Source of the DNA: Candidatus Melainabacteria bacterium
GTDB lineage: Bacteria; Cyanobacteriota; Vampirovibrionia; Obscuribacterales; Obscuribacteraceae
Direction: 5' to 3'
Length of the DNA: 64,000 nucleotides
Assembly (NCBI GenBank): GCA_003153555.1
Contig: PLZS01000078.1
Coordinates: 21,256-85,255 of the forward strand
Numbering within the stretch: position 1 is the stretch's first letter; every line of letters starts with the position of its first letter. Positions 54,319 to 62,234 of the stretch are shown here, in pieces. The notes beneath the pieces were generated by a model. It saw only the letters and a list, made by a program, of their open reading frames with translations, ran no database searches and was not told the origin of the DNA. The translations under genes and the position numbers were made by a program.

Positions 54319-55275
54319 CTACTTGTCATAACCAGCGACGATTTTTTCCACTTTATATTCGAGAATGTCTCGAGCTCCCATTGCCACCAGAGTCGGTATG
54401 AGATCCGGCACTTCTTTGACTGGCACAGCGATCTTAATGGCGTAACCGTCGCCGTTATACAACTCGGAAATCGTCGGCGCACGCATGCAAGGAAGATTCG
54501 ACACTACTTTTTCGAAGTCTTCTTTTGAAACGTTCATCTCCAACATCACCTTTTCCTTGGCCAGAAGAGTGCTCTTCATAAGCATCGTCATCTCTTCCAA
54601 CATCTTGCGTTTGCTTGGATCTTCAAGCGCTTGCTTGTTACATATAAAACGTGTTGTAGAGCGCATCAATTCTTCAACAATGATCAGACGGTTATGCTTC
54701 AGCGTTGTACCAGTCGATGTGTTGTCAACGATGACGTCCGCATCTTCGGGAGGCAGGGCTTCGGTGGCTCCGAAAGTCTGGACAAATATGGCATTCAGGT
54801 TATTTCGCGATATGAATTTCTTGGTCAAATTCTGATATTCGGAAGCAACAATCAGTTTGCGGCCAAAGTCCTTCGTCCTGAAATCATCATCTCCGACCAG
54901 GTCTTCAGGCATAGCCGCAACAATCTTGACAGGATCAAACTTCAGATCAAGAAGCTCGACAACGTCGGCGTCTTGTTCGATAATCCAGTCGTAGCCGGAG
55001 AATCCACAGTCATGTCTGCCCAGCGCTATAAGACTAGGAATATTCTGAGACTTGAGCAGTTTTGTGATCACAAATGGATCCGAACAAAGAGGTCTGTAGG
55101 AACGTCCATCAGCCAAGAAATTCATGCCTATTTGGCTCAAAAGAGTCATCACCTTATCTTGGATTCGCCCCTTCGGAATAGTCAGCCGAAGTTTGGTTTT
55201 ATCGCTTCCTGCAAGACCTTCTGTAGTCTGCGCTGAGCCTTTTGTGGAGGTACCAGTGGTTTGGTTATTGGCCAT
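54319..55275 (-). CDS. hisG: ATP phosphoribosyltransferase (long form)
   Basis: HisG starts the pathway by joining ATP and PRPP to phosphoribosyl-ATP. The 318-residue length with a C-terminal ACT-like regulatory domain (YAIKIAVPVKEVPDLIPTLV) marks the long form, which is feedback-inhibited by histidine without HisZ. The catalytic part has LRLTIPKGRI, LGRHDCGFSGYDWI, and DVIVDNTSTGTTLKHN for PRPP binding. About 28 polar residues precede the first motif, which is longer than usual. ATG with AGGA 8 bases ahead. It is first in the operon, directly after the attenuator. Confidence 0.96.
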   Translation of the reverse strand: MANNQTTGTSTKGSAQTTEGLAGSDKTKLRLTIPKGRIQDKVMTLLSQIGMNFLADGRSYRPLCSDPFVITKLLKSQNIPSLIALGRHDCGFSGYDWIIEQDADVVELLDLKFDPVKIVAAMPEDLVGDDDFRTKDFGRKLIVASEYQNLTKKFISRNNLNAIFVQTFGATEALPPEDADVIVDNTSTGTTLKHNRLIIVEELMRSTTRFICNKQALEDPSKRKMLEEMTMLMKSTLLAKEKVMLEMNVSKEDFEKVVSNLPCMRAPTISELYNGDGYAIKIAVPVKEVPDLIPTLVAMGARDILEYKVEKIVAGYDK

Positions 55276-55299
55276 GATTCGATTCCTATACTATTGAAC

Positions 55300-55327
55300 A
55301 AAAAAGAGCCCGCTGGGAGCAGGCTCT
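55300..55327 (-). terminator. Attenuator terminator ahead of hisG
   Basis: On the minus strand AGAGCC (55327-55322) pairs with GGCTCT (55310-55305), with an inner GCT/AGC extension, followed by a U tract from 55305 down to 55300. It begins 35 bases after the leader stop and ends 25 bases before hisG. The CCTGCTCC of its 5' arm can instead pair with the leader segment at 55367-55373. Confidence 0.85.
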
Positions 55328-55361
55328 GAACAGTTTTTCGTGCGTAAACGCAAGCTATCTG

Positions 55362-55445
55362 TCAGTCCGCTCCAAACAAGAAATGGTGATGATGATGGTG
55401 CTCGGCATGTGGAGCGCCATTGATCAGTTTGGTAGGTGACAACAT
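55362..55445 (-). CDS. hisG operon leader peptide with seven His codons
   Basis: A 27-codon ORF on the minus strand starts at ATG 55445 (in-frame ATGs also at 55454 and 55466) and ends at TGA 55362-55364. It reads MLSPTKLINGAPHAE, then six consecutive His codons (CAC CAT CAT CAT CAC CAT, 55400-55383), then FLFGAD. CGCTCCA (55416-55410) and TGGAGCG (55374-55368) bracket the His codons and can pair (1:2). GGAGCGG (55373-55367) can pair instead with CCTGCTCC of the terminator (2:3). This is the full logic of ribosome-mediated attenuation. Confidence 0.85.
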   Translation of the reverse strand: MLSPTKLINGAPHAEHHHHHHFLFGAD

Positions 55446-55559
55446 CGTATTCATTGCATCTTGCATAAGGACAACTAGAGAGAGGTTATCACTCGGGACT
55501 GCCGCTTGGCAAGTTCGCAATACGAATGTTTAAGCGCCCTTGCGGGTTGGCGCTAGCTT

Positions 55560-56138
55560 CTAGGAGTAAGAATGCGTGCGCCAACCTCGTCTCGCGGCGA
55601 GTTTACTACGAATAACTGTTCGAATTTCTTCCAGTGTCAAACACGCCGCTACTGCCTGCCAGATAATCTTCCTTGGCTTGGTGCGAACACCTCGATCCAA
55701 TCCGCGTTGCCTCAATGCATCAAGAGCCTCTTCCCGCCAGAGAAGTTGAGACAATGAATAAGCGTCAACGTCGAGGTTTTGCCTGGATGGCCAGATCTCG
55801 TTCAAGACGGTGACACCTTTTGTGGTGCGTGAAGAAATCAACCCCCACCATTGAGGCACCAGTTGAACCGCCTTTGGTACATGACGTTCATCTGCCACCA
55901 AGGTCATGCGATCGAAGATTTTATTGTAGATATTTTGTTGTGATGGTAAGCGATCGAGATTGTCCGAATAACTCTTGATCTCGTATCCATGCAGCCGTGA
56001 GTTGATCACGGCAAGATCCACTCTGAAAGCACCTTCCATCAAGCCAAGCTCATCGACCACCAAACTACTAGGATGGGCAGCCAGAATAGAGCGTATTTCA
56101 TGATTGTATAAAGCCAGCCGAACGTCTAATTCTTTCAT
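55560..56138 (-). CDS. sce7726-family protein
   Basis: A 192-residue soluble protein. The blocks LVVDELGLMEGAFRVDLAVI, HGYEIKSYSDNLDRLPSQ, YNKIFDRMTLVADERHV and LVPQWWGLI match the sce7726 family. The D and E-x-K arrangement (D-L-A-V then YEIKS) is that of a PD-(D/E)XK nuclease core, so it may cut or bind nucleic acid. These genes are common in phages and islands. The ATG at 56138 starts MKELDVRLAL; the frame is open to 56201. A hairpin (AGCGCC/GGCGCT) follows its stop and separates it from the his leader. Confidence 0.8.
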   Translation of the reverse strand: MKELDVRLALYNHEIRSILAAHPSSLVVDELGLMEGAFRVDLAVINSRLHGYEIKSYSDNLDRLPSQQNIYNKIFDRMTLVADERHVPKAVQLVPQWWGLISSRTTKGVTVLNEIWPSRQNLDVDAYSLSQLLWREEALDALRQRGLDRGVRTKPRKIIWQAVAACLTLEEIRTVIRSKLAARRGWRTHSYS

Positions 56139-56280
56139 AGGACGTCTACTACTTTCACTTATGGTGGCATTTTTGGTGCGCCAGTGATCAAAGCATCGCA
56201 ACGAAAAGCTGCTGAGCTAATTGGTATCATACAGATGCCGCTCGGTAAGTGCAACCATCGGCGATGCCAACATTTATCGG

Positions 56281-57585
56281 TTAGTGCGAAAAAAAGGAAC
56301 CGGCGTAGGAGGAGTTAAATGGTGAACCCATCATGCCGCCGCTAGATATACGTCCAAAAGAATTGCTCGAACTCATTGAGCCGAATCCAGGAGAGTACGA
56401 TCCATAGGATGACGGATATGAACCACCAAATCCAGTGCCCATGCCCATACCATAGTAACCAGTGCTCATGTTCATCGAACCGACCGCCCCGACTGCGAGG
56501 CTGCCGGCACCAACAGCAGCTGAACCAGCGATTGCCACCACCTTGCCTAGCTTGCTCAGAAAGGAGGAGTGTTGACCCTTGTTCTTATGTTTTAGCGTAG
56601 GAGTGTATGGATCCGAGACTAAAGTGTTGTGTTGGGTGTAATTCGGGGTGTAGTTTGCGGTGTAATTCGTCGGCGTGTAATTCGGAGTGGCAAATGGCTT
56701 CAACGTTTGTGCCGTCTGAGTCGATTGCGACTTAGATGGGTCAACTGCTGGTTTGACACTCGCCCAGAGCTGATCGACCCGAGTCTTCATATCTTCACTA
56801 GCCGATCCTGTTGATGATCCAAACACACTTGCTTCAAGAGTCTTGATGCGTTGAACCAGAGCTTGATTAGTAGTTGGGTGTCCAAAAACACTATTTTCCA
56901 GAGCAGAGACCTTATCCAGCATCCCCATACTGCGGGAATGCGGGGTGGAATCAACTAAATCAGCCAGTCCGCGCAGACTTTCGGCACTTCTAGAGAAATT
57001 GTCTGCCGGTTGCATACCGTAAACGTCTGCGTACGAGCTTAATTTGTCCACGCGAGTGGCCAGATCCTCAATCTGAGATGGCTTCCCATACGCTTTGGTT
57101 TCGAGCCGACTTAGGCGTTGTCTAACTGGCTCACCTGAAAACGTTTTTCCCAGCACAGCCAGTTCCAATTCCGAAACACGAGGATAAGAACTTCCACTGG
57201 TGTCCTTCGCCTCGCTGAATGGTCGGGCGGACGATGAGCTGGTGGGAGTTGCGCCGGTGGGAGCTGTGCCTGCTCCAGTCCGACTGACATTCGCATTCGA
57301 GGATGCGGCGACAGCTAGACCAGCGCCATCAACGGCTTTCGAGAGTTTGGCGACCCGCTCCTCAACTGAACCGCTTTGGACCTTGCCAAATACCAATCGC
57401 TCCAAGCGATCGAGTCGCTCAGGCGGCATTTCCTTATCGTACTGATGAGCGAAAAATTTCACTTCCAATGGTCCCAGATCTGCCAGCCTGACCAAAGCGT
57501 AAGCAGGCAGGGAGCCAAAACCAATCAAACTGAGGCAAAGTATTTTAGTAAGGTAATTTAGAGTGCTCTGCATCATTAAATCCAC
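56281..57585 (-). CDS. Secreted repeat protein with Gly/Ser/Tyr-rich C-terminus
   Basis: A 434-residue protein with a signal peptide (YLTKILCLSLIGFGSLPAYA). The middle holds about five copies of a 40-residue helical repeat with the core RLxxLExxVFG (ERLDRLERLVFGKV, QRLSRLETKAYGKP, SALENSVFGHP, QRIKTLEASVFGSS). A linker with YTPTNYTANYTPNYT follows, then a hydrophobic stretch (VVAIAGSAAVGAGSLAVGAV) and a low-complexity tail of G, S, Y, M and F. It may sit at the outer surface, anchored by the hydrophobic stretch. Similar repeats are frequent in melainabacterial secreted proteins, as I recall; function unknown. Confidence 0.7.
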   Translation of the reverse strand: MDLMMQSTLNYLTKILCLSLIGFGSLPAYALVRLADLGPLEVKFFAHQYDKEMPPERLDRLERLVFGKVQSGSVEERVAKLSKAVDGAGLAVAASSNANVSRTGAGTAPTGATPTSSSSARPFSEAKDTSGSSYPRVSELELAVLGKTFSGEPVRQRLSRLETKAYGKPSQIEDLATRVDKLSSYADVYGMQPADNFSRSAESLRGLADLVDSTPHSRSMGMLDKVSALENSVFGHPTTNQALVQRIKTLEASVFGSSTGSASEDMKTRVDQLWASVKPAVDPSKSQSTQTAQTLKPFATPNYTPTNYTANYTPNYTQHNTLVSDPYTPTLKHKNKGQHSSFLSKLGKVVAIAGSAAVGAGSLAVGAVGSMNMSTGYYGMGMGTGFGGSYPSSYGSYSPGFGSMSSSNSFGRISSGGMMGSPFNSSYAGSFFSH

Positions 57586-57763
57586 AAATGCTTCTATTTA
57601 CGTTGTACCACTGACAACCCCTCCTTAGCCAAGTTCAACCCTCTTGTTACGGAATGCGACCAGGCAGTAGCCTGGTTGACTTGTTCGGGTGCGATTAACG
57701 GCAACCACGGCTCTGTCCGCCGGTCGCCGCTTCAACAGGGAACAACCAGGCGGAAGCCATTGT

Positions 57764-57769
57764 TATAAT
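57764..57769 (+). promoter_or_regulatory. Consensus -10 box upstream of yjbQ
   Basis: TATAAT stands about 103 bases before the yjbQ ATG in the 287-base intergenic region. No good -35 is found 17 bases ahead, so the promoter may need an activator or the match may be chance. A CCAGGC/GCCTGG hairpin lies further upstream. Confidence 0.35.
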
Positions 57770-57872
57770 CGGCACCCAATTAAGAGCTTTTGACGCAAGC
57801 GTCGTCACGCCGCAGACGCTTTGTTTTCGTTGTCAGCGGTATCAATTTCCTGAAAATCCGAAGAGGTCCAAT

Positions 57873-58280
57873 ATGGCGATAGTTCAATCAATACCCACAA
57901 AGAAGAAAAAAAATATTGTCGACATCACCGACCTAGTGGAGAAAATGCTGCACAAATCATCATCTACAAAGAATGGTTTGTGCCATGTCTTCGCTTTGCA
58001 CACCACGGCGGCAGTAACAACAGCTGATCTTGATCCCGGCACCGACCTGGACATGTTAGACGCGTTTGAGAAGATGGTGCCAAAGCTAAACTACAGGCAT
58101 CCACACAATCCCGATCACGTACCGGATCACATTATGTCCTCGGTAATCGGACCAGGTGTCTTCGTTCCAGTTGATAACGGCAAACTTTTGCTTGGCACAT
58201 GGCAGCGCATCGTTTTGGTCGAGTTGGACGGTCCAAGAGATAGACAAATCGCTGTGTCATTGATCAAAAGTGAAATTTAG
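57873..58280 (+). CDS. YjbQ-family (UPF0047) protein
   Basis: A 135-residue protein of the conserved YjbQ/UPF0047 family, also annotated secondary thiamine-phosphate synthase. Family blocks are VFALHTTAAVTTADLDPG, then NPDHVPDHIMSSVIGPGVFV, and GTWQRIVLVELDGPRDRQIA. The conserved histidines and the RxIxVxExDGP strand are intact. Some members rescue thiamine-phosphate synthase mutants of E. coli, but the native role is not settled. Single gene with its own upstream region. Confidence 0.93.
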   Translation: MAIVQSIPTKKKKNIVDITDLVEKMLHKSSSTKNGLCHVFALHTTAAVTTADLDPGTDLDMLDAFEKMVPKLNYRHPHNPDHVPDHIMSSVIGPGVFVPVDNGKLLLGTWQRIVLVELDGPRDRQIAVSLIKSEI

Positions 58281-58336
58281 CCGCACGTCAACAGCCGACA
58301 TGAATCAATAGCGGGGCAAACAAACCATAAACAACA

Positions 58337-59797
58337 CTAGGCTAATTCGACCGAACTGGCCGGCAACGAAATGATAAAGCTACTGCCTTTTCCAATCTCG
58401 CTTTCAACTTCAATCAAGCCACCATGAGCCTCGACGATCGCTTTGCTAATTGCCAGGCCCAGACCCGTGCCACCAAGCTTTCGCGCATCGTCTGGACTGA
58501 CCTGCTTGTATCGCTCAAAGATGGTATTTAGAAGTTCGGAGGGAATTCCACGCCCTTGATCCTGAACACTAATTTCAAACCACTGCGTCGTTTTCTTGCA
58601 ATCAAGAGTGACTGTGCTTCCCGGTGGCGAGAATTTGATCGCATTTCCGAGAAGATTGACGAGAACCCTAATCAAACGATCCTCATCGCATCTCACGTAT
58701 GCCGCCAGTTTCGATTCAACTATGGTGATTGAATTCTGCGCCGCGACCGCTCGAACAGAGTCAGCCGAACGGCGAATGATGTCGGATAATCGCGCCTCTG
58801 ATATCACGAGCGTTAGTCCACCGACTTCAATACGCTCGATCTCGAGCAGTTCATTGATCAAACTTAGAACAGTATCAACATTTTGATACGCGCGCTGAAG
58901 CCATTCCTGCGTCTGCTCTGACAGTGGCTCCTGATGCGCTTCTAAGACGAACTCAAGCGAGGCTTGTACGTTTGACAAAGGTGTTCGCATATCGTGACTG
59001 ATCATTGAAAGAAAATCTTGCTTGCGTTGCTGAGCAATTTCCAAAGACTCGCTCATGCTGTGAAATGCGCGGTCTACTTCGGTGATTTCATCGTTACCTG
59101 TCACTGGCTTGTTCAGCCTCTGTTTCAGCCCGAACCGTTTGGCATTATCTGCCAAAATCGCCAGCCTTACAGTCAATCCATGTGTGTAAAAATACAACAG
59201 TCCAGCCGCCGCAAGAACGTTGATGACTACAAGAATTATGATCGAGTTATCGCGCTGACTGCGCGCTTTCGGCAAAGATTCAATATTCACTTTGTACTTG
59301 GCAAAATCTGCTGCAAGCACTTCATGCCTGAGATCGAAGAGCTCAGTCCATAAAGGCATAAGCGTATTGTCGGTAAGATTTTTCAGACCTGTTTTGTCAG
59401 CTAGATAGGGAGAATTTTTCTCTGACTTCTCCAATACCGAGTACAACCTATCGATCAATAAAGACGACTTTTTTATTCTTTGTTGTTGTTCCGAATCGTC
59501 TTTAAGCACTGAGTACAAACCAGCGAGTTCCGCAGGCATAGCCTGTTTCGAAGATTGATATATCCTGAGCGAATTTGTGTCATCCGAAACCAGGTGAATG
59601 AATCCAGCAAGATTGTTGGCGAACAAGAGAGTCGATATCCAATTACTTCTGCCAATCACGCTTTTGTTGTGAAACTCTTGTTCCGCTAGAAACTCTGCTT
59701 GTTTCAACAACCAGCCATAAAACACCAAAAAAGCTATTTGGATTGCCAAAACAAATGCAATCACGAACAGACCTTTTTGGAAAAGCGATAACTTCAC
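58337..59797 (-). CDS. Sensor histidine kinase with HAMP domain
   Basis: A 486-residue kinase. TM1 (GLFVIAFVLAIQIAFLVFYG) and TM2 (IIILVVINVLAAAGLLYFYT, residues about 188-207) flank a helical periplasmic sensor of about 155 residues. A HAMP linker follows (LTVRLAILADNAKRFGLKQR). The acceptor is H268 in ISHDMRTPL. The ATPase part has the N box (RVLVNLLGNAIKFS), DQGRGIP and GGTGLGLAISKAIVEAHGG. It lacks a receiver domain. A response-regulator gene lies 1.4 kb away on the other strand and may be the partner. Confidence 0.93.
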   Translation of the reverse strand: MKLSLFQKGLFVIAFVLAIQIAFLVFYGWLLKQAEFLAEQEFHNKSVIGRSNWISTLLFANNLAGFIHLVSDDTNSLRIYQSSKQAMPAELAGLYSVLKDDSEQQQRIKKSSLLIDRLYSVLEKSEKNSPYLADKTGLKNLTDNTLMPLWTELFDLRHEVLAADFAKYKVNIESLPKARSQRDNSIIILVVINVLAAAGLLYFYTHGLTVRLAILADNAKRFGLKQRLNKPVTGNDEITEVDRAFHSMSESLEIAQQRKQDFLSMISHDMRTPLSNVQASLEFVLEAHQEPLSEQTQEWLQRAYQNVDTVLSLINELLEIERIEVGGLTLVISEARLSDIIRRSADSVRAVAAQNSITIVESKLAAYVRCDEDRLIRVLVNLLGNAIKFSPPGSTVTLDCKKTTQWFEISVQDQGRGIPSELLNTIFERYKQVSPDDARKLGGTGLGLAISKAIVEAHGGLIEVESEIGKGSSFIISLPASSVELA

Positions 59798-59935
59798 TGT
59801 TCTACCAAACGCACAAAATTCCTACCGCCTTATACTTTAGCGCGGTTCAAATACTATGTTGACTGCTACACCATCCTTGAAAGACTCTTAGTGATAGTCG
59901 TAAAACATTTTTTTGCATTCCAGCTCCAAAAGGTG

Positions 59936-61024
59936 TTATCGAGCGGAAATGACACGTACAATTTGGGCACCTTTACTCTGAGTATAAGTATTAGCCGTCG
60001 CTGCGTCGATCGGGTCGGTGGCTGCATTGATCGGTCCTGTCCCGGCATTCATCGCCATGTAGAAGGTTCCGTTGCCTCCATTTGGTGGCACATAACCCAA
60101 CTGTAATGCACCTAGGTAGAACGGTTTACCGTTGCTACCGATCTTTCCGATTAAAGCGCCTTGGGGCAACTGGTTACCGTTGGCGGGATAACCATTAGGA
60201 CTGACAACTGGACCACCATTACCACCTACAGACCAGGAACCATCAGATCTCACGTCGAGGTAAATTCGACCCATGGAAGTGAAATGAGTTTTTGTCCAAA
60301 CAGTATTGTTTGCAGGCACCACAATCACATCATCATCGACACAATTAAGTCCCTGTGATTCAGCGAGCTGATACAGAGTTGGATAATTCCAACTGCTTCC
60401 AGCGGGACTCATGGCTGCATCCCAAGGTATTGAAAGAGCTGCGATTGTCTGTCCGGGTCCATTCGTATTCCCCTGATCACCTACTTTGTTCAAACCCACA
60501 GGGTACTCTGCAGCTCTATTAGCCTCAAAACTTACAACGGCTGGCTTGCCTAAACCGGGTATATCGCCGATAAAGGGCGCACCGGCCATGGAGACTGTTG
60601 GGCCGATTTGATATTTAACTCGCACATTGCACTCATAAAGATAAGTGGATGGATCAATGGCCGATTGCACAGGTTGATTTGGCCCGTATGGTGTTGTGCC
60701 TCCACCACGGTAGTCGGTGGCTAGCACATAGAGGTCGGCTCCAGTTCCTGCGTAACCGTTTACGGGTGTCATACGCGCGAAATTCGCAAAGCCTGAGCCC
60801 AGTAAACTTGTCGCCTCGGTGCTCATAGCTTGTAGAGCAGTATCGTAGCGTTGATGTGTAGCAGCACGTGCAGCAGCCTGGTGCGCTACCAGGCAAGCAA
60901 TTGCAGCGCCAGTTGCCAACCCGACAAGGTTGAGTAAGGGAAAAGCCAGCAAAATAAACAAAACAAACAGAGCGATTGGCAGTTCACTCAAGTTACCATT
61001 TTGACTACGCTTTATAAATTTCAC
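59936..61024 (-). CDS. TadE-like protein with LecA-like C-terminal domain
   Basis: The N-terminus has a TadE/TadG-type prepilin-like segment (LSELPIALFVLFILLAFPLL) with the Glu that TadE-like proteins share, then AAARAATHQRYDTALQAMST. The C-terminal half contains TSMGRIYLDVRSDGSW, NQLPQGALIGKIGSNGKPFY and a Gly-rich strand ending in FYMAMNAGTGP. This resembles the PA-IL/LecA galactose-binding fold, which has a similar PxGALIGRI motif. A pilus-associated lectin is therefore suggested. No strong Shine-Dalgarno is seen; GTG 61024 is chosen over a TTG at 61090. Confidence 0.65.
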   Translation of the reverse strand: MKFIKRSQNGNLSELPIALFVLFILLAFPLLNLVGLATGAAIACLVAHQAAARAATHQRYDTALQAMSTEATSLLGSGFANFARMTPVNGYAGTGADLYVLATDYRGGGTTPYGPNQPVQSAIDPSTYLYECNVRVKYQIGPTVSMAGAPFIGDIPGLGKPAVVSFEANRAAEYPVGLNKVGDQGNTNGPGQTIAALSIPWDAAMSPAGSSWNYPTLYQLAESQGLNCVDDDVIVVPANNTVWTKTHFTSMGRIYLDVRSDGSWSVGGNGGPVVSPNGYPANGNQLPQGALIGKIGSNGKPFYLGALQLGYVPPNGGNGTFYMAMNAGTGPINAATDPIDAATANTYTQSKGAQIVRVISAR

Positions 61025-61192
61025 GGAATTATCGCTAAGTCTGTCAAACGAGATGCATAGAAAGGGACTACGATATCTTGGTAGGACCAAGCAGTCTGAT
61101 CAAGTAATCTTTTTGATTTCGATTTTGCACAGAACAACGTGTTATAACCTCAATAGTTCCCGCCCCAGAAGCTTTTGAAACACTGACGACTG

Positions 61193-61870
61193 ATGCCCAA
61201 AATCCTTCTTTCAGATGACGATGTTCAACTCTGCACTATTATCAAGGGCTGGCTCCTGCTCGACAATCACAACGTTGAGATGGTTCACAACGGTGTCGAG
61301 GCCCTGGAACGCTTGAAGATATCAGAGTATGACCTGATCGTTCTTGACCTTGGCATGCCTGGAATGAACGGAATGGAGGTGCTGTCTAGCTTTCGAGCAC
61401 ATGGAGGAGTGACCCCTGTCCTCCTGCTGACTGGCCAAGACTCAATTCAAGATAAAGAAAAGGGGTTCGACGCAGGCGCAGACGATTACTTGACCAAACC
61501 TTTTCATGGCAAAGAGCTGGCGGCCAGAATCAGGGCACTGCTTAGGCGACCTCCCGCCTATACCGGCACAGTTCTTACTTTTGCCAATCTCGTTCTGGAC
61601 CGCAACGCTTATGCTGTGGTCGTTGAAGGTCAAAAAATTTCTTTGCTGCCAAAGGAATTTGATTTATTGGAATTTTTTATGCGCAATCCTAATAGAGTGT
61701 TTGCACCCGAGGCGATTCTGAATCGAGTTTGGGCCGCCGACTCTGAGGCAACCATAGATGCGGTCACCACCTGCATCAAGCGTCTCAGGAAAAAAATTGA
61801 TGTGGACGGAAAACCATCTTTAATAAATACGATTAGAGGGGCAGGCTACAAGTTGGAATTTTTGGAATAA
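61193..61870 (+). CDS. OmpR/PhoB-family response regulator
   Basis: A 225-residue regulator. The receiver domain has the acidic pair (LSDDDVQL), phospho-acceptor D52 in IVLDLGMPGMNG, the Thr in LLLTGQD and the Lys in YLTKPFHGKEL. The C-terminal winged helix shows LLPKEFDLLEFFMRNPNRVF and the recognition helix of VTTCIKRLRKKI, ending GAGYKLEF. This family binds direct repeats about 11 bp apart, and such a repeat lies 155 bases after its stop, ahead of the next gene. It is transcribed away from the TadE-like gene and kinase. Confidence 0.95.
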   Translation: MPKILLSDDDVQLCTIIKGWLLLDNHNVEMVHNGVEALERLKISEYDLIVLDLGMPGMNGMEVLSSFRAHGGVTPVLLLTGQDSIQDKEKGFDAGADDYLTKPFHGKELAARIRALLRRPPAYTGTVLTFANLVLDRNAYAVVVEGQKISLLPKEFDLLEFFMRNPNRVFAPEAILNRVWAADSEATIDAVTTCIKRLRKKIDVDGKPSLINTIRGAGYKLEFLE

Positions 61871-62024
61871 AGACTTTTAGTGTCACATTCGATGCCGAAG
61901 AAATTCCCTGTCGTTCAACAAAACCAGGCAGACAGCCAAAAGAGCTAAGTTATTCCAGCAACGCTAGAACTTTTAAAATGCAGAAGTGCTTGATTAATAA
62001 CAATAGATAGCAAATTAATATGCG

Positions 62025-62063
62025 TGCCAACGAAATGCCAACTTGCTGAACGGGCTTTGCCAA
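62025..62063 (+). promoter_or_regulatory. TGCCAA repeats at 11/22-bp phasing
   Basis: TGCCAA starts at 62025, 62036 and 62058, and a degenerate TGAACG at 62047 fills the gap, so all four fall on an 11-bp grid. The second and third are identical over 11 bases (TGCCAACTTGC). The array is 170-210 bases before the ATG at 62235 and 155 bases after the response regulator gene. Confidence 0.55.
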
Positions 62064-62234
62064 CTTGCCGTTTTAAAGTAACGATACCTTCTCCCCTTAC
62101 CAACAAACGTTCTAGTCCAAATTCTAGAGCGTGACAAGAAAATCTTTAATTTTGGGCTAGCTGTGGAGTTGCGCCTTGCTCTGTTGAAGAGCGGCGCAAT
62201 CCCATTGCGCACGATGACACAAAGGTGATTCCGA

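Noticed and set aside
57586..57872. A riboswitch (for example TPP) ahead of yjbQ
   Set aside because: The conserved TPP core sequences are not present; only a simple hairpin and a -10-like box were found.
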